From JBCCTX01 sp964468435 (GTDB taxonomy: Bacteria > Bacteroidota > Bacteroidia > J057), in the NCBI GenBank assembly GCA_964468435.1, contig CAYXVE010000002.1, positions 1-64,000 on the forward strand: a stretch of 64,000 nucleotides of DNA. Reading direction: 5' to 3'. Both the position numbers and the translations under genes were made by a program. Every line of letters begins with the position of its first letter. Within the stretch, counting starts at the first letter, position 1. Below the pieces are notes generated by a model. That model did not search any database and was not told the DNA's origin. It saw only the letters and a program-made list of their open reading frames with translations. Below are positions 54,166 to 62,135 of this stretch, in pieces.

Positions 54166-56367
54166 TCAATTTTGTTTATAAATTTTCGTTGACCATTCCC
54201 GTTGTTTCGAAGTAAGCCCCGATATTACGTACCATCCTTTGGGAGTACCACTCAGGTCTAAGGCGATAGCAAGTGTCATGCTGTCATATTGTATATGGAT
54301 ATCTTGAATTTCCCTTCCACTGAGGTCGCAAATACGTATATCCCTGGCGCGAGCAGGATTGAGACCTTTGATATACAATTGATCACTGACTGGATTAGGA
54401 AATAATACAGGCGTAATTCCTATTTCCTCTTCCATGGAAGTGAAAATTTGCGGGAACAGTTTGGCGAGATTGACCCTTCCAGTTCCCAACTGACCAGCGA
54501 ACTGTGGATTTGTAGCATCAATATCATCAACTGCAGCACGAATTCTCTCACGTACCTGAGCAGGGGTCATCCCGGGTTCATGAGACAGGAGTAATCCCGC
54601 CATTCCTGCTACATATGGGGCAGAGAATGAGGTACCACTCAACCGGGAATATCCTGGAAAAGTGGAATAAATGAGGTTGAAAATTAAGTCTGGTTGCTGC
54701 TTAGCGTGATTTAGAATCACCTGCCCATCTTCTCCGCTAATGCTGAAAACAGGGATAGGTTCCGGAAGTTCTTTTTCCAGGGTACCTATAAATTCTCCTG
54801 GTTCATTATTAAAAATTACAGCCCCTACAGCGCCAAATACCTGTACTCTCTCGACTTTTTCACTAAAAGTAATTTCACCCCTTTTAATTAGTGCAATTTT
54901 TCCCTCTAGATTCCAATCATACATTTCATTGGAAATATCAGATTCCCGGGCAAGTCCTACGAAGGATATAGGGCCCGAGATACCATTCTGATCGGTCTCA
55001 CCGGAGAAAATCATGGCGAGCGCCTCAATTTCTATATCTCCGAAAGCCAGATGAACCAAGCCTTCCGGAGCATATCCTGCTTCGGCCGGCACAGTACTCA
55101 GGATGCCTTCACCAGGTGCAGAAACATCTACCCAGGGACCATAATTGGAAAAAAATGACTTTTTGTCATCAGGAGAAGTACTAGCTACAGCGATTACTTC
55201 TTCATGGGCGGCTGGATATCGCCGCTCAGATGTGGTGTCATTCGCTGCACTCCCGATCAAGACAACCTGATGATTTTCTGCATACAACAACGCATTGCGG
55301 AAAGCCTGAGGCCATGGGCCATTTCCGGCAAAACTCATATTGATGATATCTGCTCCGTGATCTGTCGCCCAAATGACCGCATCGGCAGATTCGGCTACAT
55401 TACCTCCAATACTAACGATCGTATCTTTTACCCCATTTACGGTCTCTTCATGTCTGAATGCGGCAAAGTTACGCAAGGGCATTATGCTACAATTTTGACA
55501 AACGCCACTGATGCCACTTCCATTATCGCCCTGTGCAGCCGCTATTCCAGCCACATGTGTTCCATGTCCATTAAAATCAGATGGATCATTGTCTTCATCG
55601 AGATAATCTTCACCAGGAAGTTTTTGCCATTCGGCAATCTGAGTTCGATGTACGAAATCATAGCCAGCGACAATTTTATCTCTGAGATCCTCATGGTCAA
55701 AGTCTATACCTGTATCGATAATACCGATGACCACATCACGTTCCCCACGCTCTATTTCCCAGGCTTCTGTTATTCTTGTAAGCTGATGTGCAAATTGTCT
55801 TGGTAGCAGTACATCGTTTGTCGTTGAATTGAGCTTTACAATAGGATTGATAGATACATTTAATAGGTTGTAGCCCAGTACCGCAAAGCGATCTTTCATT
55901 GATTCCACTTCCCGGACCAGTGATGGGATGTCTGTTTCGGTATCTACGAAAATCCTTACAACCCTTGAAAAATTGTAGTAAATCGGATCCCGTGTAGTAA
56001 ATGCTGTATCAGGAGTAGTGGCAGTTTTTGATAGCCTGTACACATCAGGTTCACTCAGGTCTGCATTGATCATGCGGTCAATAACATGTTGATATACCGG
56101 CCTGTAGGCATTTATTCTTATAGGGATTGTCTGATTTAATAACTGTAAGAATTTTTTATGCTCTTGCTTGATTTCCTGACCCTTGGGTAATATTACTGGA
56201 ATTTCAGATCTGAGAGGAGATGAGGTAAGGGTATATTCGATGATCAGTTCTCCTTTTTCATGGGGAATGGATTGCCTGGAACTTTGCAAGTTTTGAGCAT
56301 CATATTGTGCATATAGCAGGTTACAAAGTAAAATTAAACCACATAATAGAATTGGTGTTTTTTTCAT
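54166..56367 (-). CDS. Secreted S8 subtilisin-like serine protease with PA insert and T9SS sorting domain
   Basis: 733 residues. A signal peptide (ILLCGLILLCNLLYAQ) is followed by a propeptide of about 180 residues. Catalytic triad motifs are GIIDTGIDFDHEDL (Asp), NGHGTHVAGIAA (His) and SGTSFSAPYVAG (Ser). A protease-associated insert lies between His and Ser (SNEMYDWNLEGKIALIKRGEITFSEKV). The last 75 residues match a type IX secretion sorting domain (VLFPNPVSDQLYIKG at its start, then KGWYVISG). It is thus predicted to be secreted or surface-anchored through T9SS. Confidence 0.93.
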   Translation of the reverse strand: MKKTPILLCGLILLCNLLYAQYDAQNLQSSRQSIPHEKGELIIEYTLTSSPLRSEIPVILPKGQEIKQEHKKFLQLLNQTIPIRINAYRPVYQHVIDRMINADLSEPDVYRLSKTATTPDTAFTTRDPIYYNFSRVVRIFVDTETDIPSLVREVESMKDRFAVLGYNLLNVSINPIVKLNSTTNDVLLPRQFAHQLTRITEAWEIERGERDVVIGIIDTGIDFDHEDLRDKIVAGYDFVHRTQIAEWQKLPGEDYLDEDNDPSDFNGHGTHVAGIAAAQGDNGSGISGVCQNCSIMPLRNFAAFRHEETVNGVKDTIVSIGGNVAESADAVIWATDHGADIINMSFAGNGPWPQAFRNALLYAENHQVVLIGSAANDTTSERRYPAAHEEVIAVASTSPDDKKSFFSNYGPWVDVSAPGEGILSTVPAEAGYAPEGLVHLAFGDIEIEALAMIFSGETDQNGISGPISFVGLARESDISNEMYDWNLEGKIALIKRGEITFSEKVERVQVFGAVGAVIFNNEPGEFIGTLEKELPEPIPVFSISGEDGQVILNHAKQQPDLIFNLIYSTFPGYSRLSGTSFSAPYVAGMAGLLLSHEPGMTPAQVRERIRAAVDDIDATNPQFAGQLGTGRVNLAKLFPQIFTSMEEEIGITPVLFPNPVSDQLYIKGLNPARARDIRICDLSGREIQDIHIQYDSMTLAIALDLSGTPKGWYVISGLTSKQREWSTKIYKQN

Positions 56368-56714
56368 GTATTTACACTTAACCTAGCATTCCATTTTCAA
56401 AAGATAAATAGCAGATAATAAACTTATAAAAGCGAAATGTTAAGCAAAATTTAGCATTAAGGCTGTCTCCTACTGATCAAATTTGTTCAATCTTTATATG
56501 TAAACGATTAAACAAAAATACATCCTACCTTAGACTCTTCCATATTCTTTTACACGCCAGTATAAACCTAATATAAACTCGAATTGTTGCTAGCCAGCTA
56601 TGTCAGATGGATACCAAGTCCCATTGAGTAGGATAAATAGAATATTAGTGTAAGGAGTCCTTCATCATCGCGTTTTTTTACTTAATTTACAGGATAAAAT
56701 AAAAGTCCAAAATT
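56368..56714. other. Intergenic region, no gene seen
   Basis: 347 AT-rich bases between the divergent subtilase and the TerB-like gene. No ORF, tRNA or clear hairpin was recognised. The sequence must hold both promoters. Confidence 0.5.
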
Positions 56715-57161
56715 ATGATTACTCCACTGGAACGACTATCTGAAGCAGAAGTTTACTTTTTAGTCAAATGTCCCGCCTTGGTTACTGTACTGATTGCTGG
56801 GGCAGATAAGCAGATAGATAAAAGTGAGAAAAACGGAGCATTCAAGTTAGTACACTACCGGACATTTACTTCAGATCCATTGCTCAACGAATATTATCGA
56901 AGAGTAGAAGAACATTTCGAGGAAAATCTTTCTGAGCTACTTGAAAAATGGAATCCATCAGACACACAAGAATTTTTAAGTCAGGAACTTGCAACTGCTG
57001 AACCTATTCTGGAAAAACTAGATGATGAATATGCCGAGATGATTAAAAAAAGCTGGCGTAGCCTGGCCAAAAAAGTTGCTGAGGCAAGCGGAGGAATTAT
57101 GGGTTTTGGTAGTATAAATGCTGCTGAGCAACACCTTATTGATCTACCCATGCTGACTTAG
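56715..57161 (+). CDS. Helical, possibly TerB-like conserved hypothetical protein
   Basis: 148 residues, soluble and mostly helical. The stretch ALVTVLIAGADKQIDKSEKNGAFKL has the acidic, D-x-x-I-D-x-x-E character of TerB-like domains, in which conserved Asp residues bind metal. No tellurite genes are near. The C-terminal part ends with GGIMGFGSINAAEQHLIDLP. It lies 124 bp before gldA. A 21-codon ORF (57168-57233, MHWDDFDPDYQ...) follows it and may be chance. Confidence 0.6.
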   Translation: MITPLERLSEAEVYFLVKCPALVTVLIAGADKQIDKSEKNGAFKLVHYRTFTSDPLLNEYYRRVEEHFEENLSELLEKWNPSDTQEFLSQELATAEPILEKLDDEYAEMIKKSWRSLAKKVAEASGGIMGFGSINAAEQHLIDLPMLT

Positions 57162-57285
57162 GCCATTATGCACTGGGATGATTTTGATCCGGATTACCAG
57201 AAAAAAGATATAGACATATTGACAGGTATTTAATCAAGTCATAAATTTGTTTCTAAGATCATATACGCAATAGAATTCCATAATC

Positions 57286-58212
57286 ATGGATATCAGGGTA
57301 AATAATCTGACTAAAACCTATGGTCCGCAAAAAGCGATAGATGATATTTCTTTTCAGGTTAAGACAGGAGAAATCCTTGGCTTTCTCGGTCCCAATGGGG
57401 CTGGAAAGACTACTACCATGAAAATACTAACCTGCTACATGGCTCCTTCTGATGGAGAGGTAGAGATTGGTGATAATAACATCTATGACCATGCGGACAA
57501 GATCAAGCGTTATATAGGGTATCTTCCTGAAAATAATCCTCTGTATCTCGATATGCCAGTGATGGATTACCTGTATTTCGCAGCGGAAATGCAGGGAGTA
57601 GAAAAAAGTCATATCCCTTCTCGCATGCGAAAAATTGTGGGGTTATGTGGTCTCAATAGGGAAAAACACAAAAAAATTGATGAACTATCTAAGGGATACC
57701 GCCAGCGTGTCGGACTCGCGCAGGCGCTGATCCACGATCCGGAAATACTAATCTTGGATGAACCTACGACGGGTTTGGACCCCAATCAGATCGTGGAAAT
57801 ACGTAACCTGATACGTGAAATCGGCCAGGAAAAAACGGTGATTCTCAGTACACATATATTACCTGAGGTTGAAGCGACATGTAGCAGAATCTTGATTATT
57901 AATCGAGGCAAAATAGTAGCTGATGGAACCTCCGAGAGCCTCCGCAATCAGGCCCAGGGCAAAGAGATGCTTCGAGTAGAGATCAAAGCGCCACAGGAAG
58001 CTAATTTATTTGATGACCTGCTGTCCCTACCTTCCGTACGATCCGTAGATCCTCTGAACAACCATGGAAGATTTGAACTCATCAGTAAAGAAAGTATGTC
58101 TGCCCGCGAGGCAGTCTTTAGGCTATGTGTAGATAAAGGCTGGGTACTCACCGAACTCACCCCTGTGGAAACACGCCTGGAAGATATTTTTAGAGATTTA
58201 ACGCTCAACTGA
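57286..58212 (+). CDS. gldA: Gliding-motility-associated ABC transporter ATP-binding protein
   Basis: 308 residues. Walker A is GPNGAGKTTT near residue 35, the ABC signature is LSKGYRQRVGLAQAL, Walker B is ILILDEPTTGLDP and the switch His is in LSTHIL. The C-terminal extra domain of 80 residues (LRVEIKAPQEANLF...ETRLEDIFRDL) is typical of GldA and related drug-type exporters. With GldF and GldG it forms an ABC transporter needed for gliding in flavobacteria. It starts the gldA-F-G operon; the stop is 2 bp from the gldF start. Confidence 0.92.
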   Translation: MDIRVNNLTKTYGPQKAIDDISFQVKTGEILGFLGPNGAGKTTTMKILTCYMAPSDGEVEIGDNNIYDHADKIKRYIGYLPENNPLYLDMPVMDYLYFAAEMQGVEKSHIPSRMRKIVGLCGLNREKHKKIDELSKGYRQRVGLAQALIHDPEILILDEPTTGLDPNQIVEIRNLIREIGQEKTVILSTHILPEVEATCSRILIINRGKIVADGTSESLRNQAQGKEMLRVEIKAPQEANLFDDLLSLPSVRSVDPLNNHGRFELISKESMSAREAVFRLCVDKGWVLTELTPVETRLEDIFRDLTLN

Positions 58213-58214
58213 TT

Positions 58215-58946
58215 ATGAAAAATATATGGATTATCGCAAAGAGAGAACTGCAATCGTTCTTTGATTCATTGGTAGCCTATATACTCCTGATTCTTTTTCT
58301 GGGATTCAGCGGTTTTTTTGTTTGGCTCAGCGGTTCTTTTGACATATTTTATATCAATCAGGCAACTTTACAGCCTTTTTTTAACCCGGTAGCTTACTGG
58401 TCTCTGTTTTTCTTTATTCCGGCCATTACCATGCGAATGATAGCAGAGGAAAAAAGAGCAGGAACTCTGGAAATCATGTTGACACGTGCCGTGAGCGACT
58501 GGGAGTTTATTGTGGGAAAGTATCTGGCTTGCCTGTTGTTAATCCTCATCGCACTTGCATTGACCTTGCCTTACTACTTTGTCGTAGCATGGTTGGGGCC
58601 TGTAGATCACGGAGCAGTATGGTGCGGGTATCTGGGTCTCGTATTATTGAGTTCAGCATACATAGGAATTGGTATTTTTGCCAGCAGCATCTCTAACAAC
58701 CAGATCGTTGCATTTTTGCTGGCACTCACGATTGGCGTGTTTTTTCAGATTCTTTTTGATGTACTGTCCAGTACTTTTCCAGGAACTTTGGGAGAAATAT
58801 TTAATTATCTGAGTTTTAATACACACTTTCAGTCTATTTCCAGAGGAGTAATTGACCTGAGAGATATTGTCTTCTTTCTGACCATTACCTTGTTGGGACT
58901 CATGCTGGCTGAGATGCAACTGGTCAAACGAAACGTGATAGCATAG
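58215..58946 (+). CDS. gldF: Gliding-motility-associated ABC transporter permease
   Basis: 243 residues, about six membrane spans of the ABC-2 type. It opens with NIWIIAKRELQSFFDSLVAYILL, the usual GldF start, and has the coupling-helix-like MRMIAEEKRAGTLEIMLTRAVSDWEFIVGKY. This E-E-K-R-x-G-T-L-E-x-x-L motif is the conserved ABC-2 permease segment. It starts 2 bp after gldA and ends 19 bp before gldG, so translation is tightly coupled. Confidence 0.92.
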   Translation: MKNIWIIAKRELQSFFDSLVAYILLILFLGFSGFFVWLSGSFDIFYINQATLQPFFNPVAYWSLFFFIPAITMRMIAEEKRAGTLEIMLTRAVSDWEFIVGKYLACLLLILIALALTLPYYFVVAWLGPVDHGAVWCGYLGLVLLSSAYIGIGIFASSISNNQIVAFLLALTIGVFFQILFDVLSSTFPGTLGEIFNYLSFNTHFQSISRGVIDLRDIVFFLTITLLGLMLAEMQLVKRNVIA

Positions 58947-58965
58947 AATTATAATCGATAGATCC

Positions 58966-60486
58966 ATGAAACTCACACAATCTACGGTTAGCATAAGACT
59001 ATTTTTATTTGCGGGAATATTCATCCTGCTAAACCTGCTAATATACCGGTATTACTTTCGCTTGGATTTCACGGCAGATAAACGCTACACACTTAGCAAA
59101 ACTACCCGTACTATGCTGAAAGAACTGGAAGACCCCATTACAGTAACTGCACATTTTTCGGAAGATCTGCCTCCCAGTGTAGCCGCAATCCGACGCGATT
59201 TCCGGGATTTGTTGTATGAATACCGGAGCGTTTCGGATCAGAATGTGGTATTTGGGTTTGTAAATCCCAATGAAAACGAAGCGAAAGAGCAGGAAACCCA
59301 ACAACAGGGGATAGCTCCTATGGTATTAGCTGTCAGGGAACGCGACAAGTCCGAACAAATGCGTGCTTACATGGGAGCGGTTGTAAAAATGGGAGATCAA
59401 CAAGAGGCAATACCTTTTGTGGGGGAGGGTGCTCAAATGGAATATAATCTTTCCAGAAGTATCAAGAAACTTTCCGCAACGGACAAATCCAAAATTGGAT
59501 TTGTCCAGGGGCATGGTGAGCCATCTAGGCAACAACTGGCACAGGCAATCGAAGAGCTGAGTGCATTGTATGATGTCGACACGGTATCCCTAAGTAATTC
59601 CGATAGATGGGCGGAATTTAAGACCCTTGCTATTATTGCGCCTAAGGATTCATTCACCATAGCGGAATTGGATATACTGGATGAGTTTCTGGCCAATGGA
59701 GGCGGTTTACTGGCAGGCGTTGACCGGGTAGCAAGCGACCTGAGACAACCGATGGTTCCAGAACTCACAACCGGCCTGGAAACCTGGTTTAGTGAAAAAG
59801 GCGTGATGATAGAACCGACAATGTTGACAGATGCACAATGTGGTCAGGTGACGGCTCAGCAGCAGACGCCATTTGGTGTAATCCAGCAGGCGATACAGTT
59901 TCCCTACATGCCTCTGATCACCAGCTATGAAGATCACCCTATTACACAAGGCCTTGAAGCTGTTAATATGCTTTTTGTCTCTCCGGTAGAAGTCGCTGCC
60001 GAAGACTCTACACTGGCATATGGCACACTGGCCTATACTTCCCAACGGACAGGCACCCAACCTGCACCCGCAATGATAGATGCCAATAGAGAATGGTCGG
60101 AGAGCGATTTCCCTGCTGGACCTAGACCTGTTGGGATATGGCTTAGCGGAAAGATTTCTGGAGATGCGGAAAGCCGCATGGTCGTGATCGGAGACGGCGA
60201 CTTCGCCGTGGGTCAGGCACAGCAAGGCATGCTCCCTCCCAACAACCTCAACCTACTGGTCAATGCGATTGACTGGCTGACAGATGACACGGGATTGATC
60301 GAACTACGTACCCGTACAGTGGAGAACAGACTTATTGAAAAGCAATTGTCCGATAGTACCAGAAATCTGGTCAAATACAGTGTGTTTTTGCTTCCACTGT
60401 TGATCGCCATTGGCGTAGGAATCTATCGTAATACCCAACGTAAAAAGCAGCGAATGCAATGGATTCAGGAAGAATACTCAGCATAA
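58966..60486 (+). CDS. gldG: Gldg family protein, ABC transporter accessory subunit
   Basis: 506 residues. N-terminal membrane helix (IRLFLFAGIFILLNLLIYRYYF), a large periplasmic part of the ABC_transp_aux type (RYTLSKTTRTMLKELEDPITVTAHFSEDLP..., then KIGFVQGHGEP, and later RMVVIGDGDFAVG), and a C-terminal helix (YSVFLLPLLIAIGVGIY) with a basic tail. This two-helix layout is the GldG standard. It works with GldA and GldF in one complex. The DUF4340 gene follows 30 bp downstream. Confidence 0.9.
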   Translation: MKLTQSTVSIRLFLFAGIFILLNLLIYRYYFRLDFTADKRYTLSKTTRTMLKELEDPITVTAHFSEDLPPSVAAIRRDFRDLLYEYRSVSDQNVVFGFVNPNENEAKEQETQQQGIAPMVLAVRERDKSEQMRAYMGAVVKMGDQQEAIPFVGEGAQMEYNLSRSIKKLSATDKSKIGFVQGHGEPSRQQLAQAIEELSALYDVDTVSLSNSDRWAEFKTLAIIAPKDSFTIAELDILDEFLANGGGLLAGVDRVASDLRQPMVPELTTGLETWFSEKGVMIEPTMLTDAQCGQVTAQQQTPFGVIQQAIQFPYMPLITSYEDHPITQGLEAVNMLFVSPVEVAAEDSTLAYGTLAYTSQRTGTQPAPAMIDANREWSESDFPAGPRPVGIWLSGKISGDAESRMVVIGDGDFAVGQAQQGMLPPNNLNLLVNAIDWLTDDTGLIELRTRTVENRLIEKQLSDSTRNLVKYSVFLLPLLIAIGVGIYRNTQRKKQRMQWIQEEYSA

Positions 60487-60516
60487 ATTATTTGACTCAG
60501 TAACGGGATCACAACT

Positions 60517-61434
60517 ATGTTCAGAAGATTCAACAATCGTCAACTCAGTATTACCCTGGCAGTATTAGCATTACTGTATCTCGTATCTTGGGCTGTAGAC
60601 CGCCCTTCCAATAGCTCTTTCGAGAAAAATCTCGTCGTCGTAGATACGTCTCGAGTAGATCGTCTAGTGATTCATCGCCCTGGAGAGGATACTCCTATCC
60701 AACTCTCGAAGGTCTCCGGAGACTGGCAGGTGAGTACCCCTGGTGGAGAAACCTATCCTGCCTCGGCATCCTTACTGGAAACGGCTCTCAATACGCTAGT
60801 AAATCTTACAGCAACGCAATTGGTCTCAAAGCGCGAAGAGACCTTGAGCAACTATGAGGTAACAGATAGTACGGGTGTACGGGTAGAAGTGTATGAAGGC
60901 GATTCCCAAGAAGCCGATATTACGTTTGGACGTTCTCAATATCAGCAAAATGGAATGATGACTTATGTGCGTCCGACAGACAATTATGAAGTATTTCTGG
61001 TTGGGGGATTCATTAATAGTAATTTTAATAAAGATGTTAATGAATGGCGGGACAAAATCCTGCTGAAAGGTCCCAATAGTCAGTGGACAGCAATGCGTTT
61101 CAACTATCCTGCAGATAGCTCGTTCAGTATGTTACGTGGAGTCAACAACCGCTGGATGCTACCTGACTCTATGGAACTGGACGTAACTAAGGTAAATCGA
61201 TACTTAAACCGTATTACAAATCTGAAAGGACGCGAGTTTGTGGATGCGCCAGGTACTACAGCACAGATGTCAGTAGAAATCACAACGGCCTCTGGTCCCA
61301 TGGAAGTTAAAGCATTTCCTGCCAGCGACAGTACCTATGTATTAAGTTCATCGTTGAATCAAGGTACATATTTTGATGGTGAAGACATCTGGGAAGATAT
61401 ATTCATAGGGCTGGATGAATTGCTACCAAAATAG
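60517..61434 (+). CDS. DUF4340 domain protein
   Basis: 305 residues. One N-terminal membrane helix (QLSITLAVLALLYLVSWAV) precedes a periplasmic beta-rich region. DUF4340-type segments are DRLVIHRPGEDTPIQLSKVSGDWQVSTP and the repeat-like VEVYEGDSQEADITFGRSQ. In many bacteria DUF4340 genes directly follow Gldg/ABC_transp_aux genes, as here. The two are probably part of one envelope complex, but the function is unknown. It is the last gene of the gld operon and convergent with the START-domain gene. Confidence 0.85.
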   Translation: MFRRFNNRQLSITLAVLALLYLVSWAVDRPSNSSFEKNLVVVDTSRVDRLVIHRPGEDTPIQLSKVSGDWQVSTPGGETYPASASLLETALNTLVNLTATQLVSKREETLSNYEVTDSTGVRVEVYEGDSQEADITFGRSQYQQNGMMTYVRPTDNYEVFLVGGFINSNFNKDVNEWRDKILLKGPNSQWTAMRFNYPADSSFSMLRGVNNRWMLPDSMELDVTKVNRYLNRITNLKGREFVDAPGTTAQMSVEITTASGPMEVKAFPASDSTYVLSSSLNQGTYFDGEDIWEDIFIGLDELLPK

Positions 61435-61449
61435 TAAGTGGCAAAACCT

Positions 61450-62058
61450 TCACTTTTCCACCCGCTCCCGTAGTCTTGATAATGAACGGACAGGGCCATC
61501 TACGAGAAAGCTATTTACAATCCAGGCTGGCAACTGTCCTCCGGGGTCTGCGTGAGCTTCATGATAAATCTCCACTCGATTGGGCCCTTTGAGCGTCAGA
61601 CGCCAGATGCTATCAGTTTGCTCAATGCGAATACAATCCTCCTTACGTGGCAAATAGTCAGGCACAGCATGTGAGGTCAGGGTGCGAGTTCCATTCTGGT
61701 TATCAATGATCCACTTATATTTAAAAATATTATCTCGGTCCTTGGCAGGCCAGGGTAGGTCTACGATGACATAGCAATAGCCAGCATTAGGTCGTGTCTC
61801 AGAAAGTTTTTCTCCATGTGAGACCTGGTCGTACCATTCATCATAGGTATTGATATCTCTGAGTGCTGCTTCGACGCGATCTATCGGTGCATTAACTTCG
61901 GTGATTGCTTTGAAAGCTTTGAAGTCAGAACCCGGTACAGAGCAGGTGTAGACAGTAACTCTATTAGATTCCTTGACTTTTTCCCAGTTTGTAGATTGGG
62001 GAAAAGCTAAATTGTATACTGCAATGTGGAACAGTAAGGTGAAAACGTATCTAAACAT
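61450..62058 (-). CDS. Secreted START-domain protein
   Basis: 202 residues with a signal peptide (YVFTLLFHIAVYNLAFPQ). The START-type lipid-binding fold covers the mature part: WEKVKESNRVTVYTCSVPGSDFKAFKAITEV at the beginning, DINTYDEWYDQV, the strand VIVDLPWPAKDRDNIFKYKW and the C-terminal helix PAWIVNSFLVDGPVRSLSRLRERV. These are the usual landmarks of bacterial START proteins. The ligand is unknown. It ends 15 bp from the convergent DUF4340 gene. Confidence 0.85.
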   Translation of the reverse strand: MFRYVFTLLFHIAVYNLAFPQSTNWEKVKESNRVTVYTCSVPGSDFKAFKAITEVNAPIDRVEAALRDINTYDEWYDQVSHGEKLSETRPNAGYCYVIVDLPWPAKDRDNIFKYKWIIDNQNGTRTLTSHAVPDYLPRKEDCIRIEQTDSIWRLTLKGPNRVEIYHEAHADPGGQLPAWIVNSFLVDGPVRSLSRLRERVEK

Positions 62059-62135
62059 ACTGACATCAACTATTTGACAGAGGGATTAGTTTTTCATAAT
62101 TCCTTGTGAATATAGGATGTTCATAACTAGACCCC

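Noticed and set aside
57168..57233. 21-codon ORF before gldA
   Set aside because: Too short, no family or ribosome-binding site; likely chance.
61435..61460. AAGTG/CACTT hairpin between the DUF4340 and START genes
   Set aside because: Five weak base pairs with a long loop and only a short T run; not convincing as a terminator.
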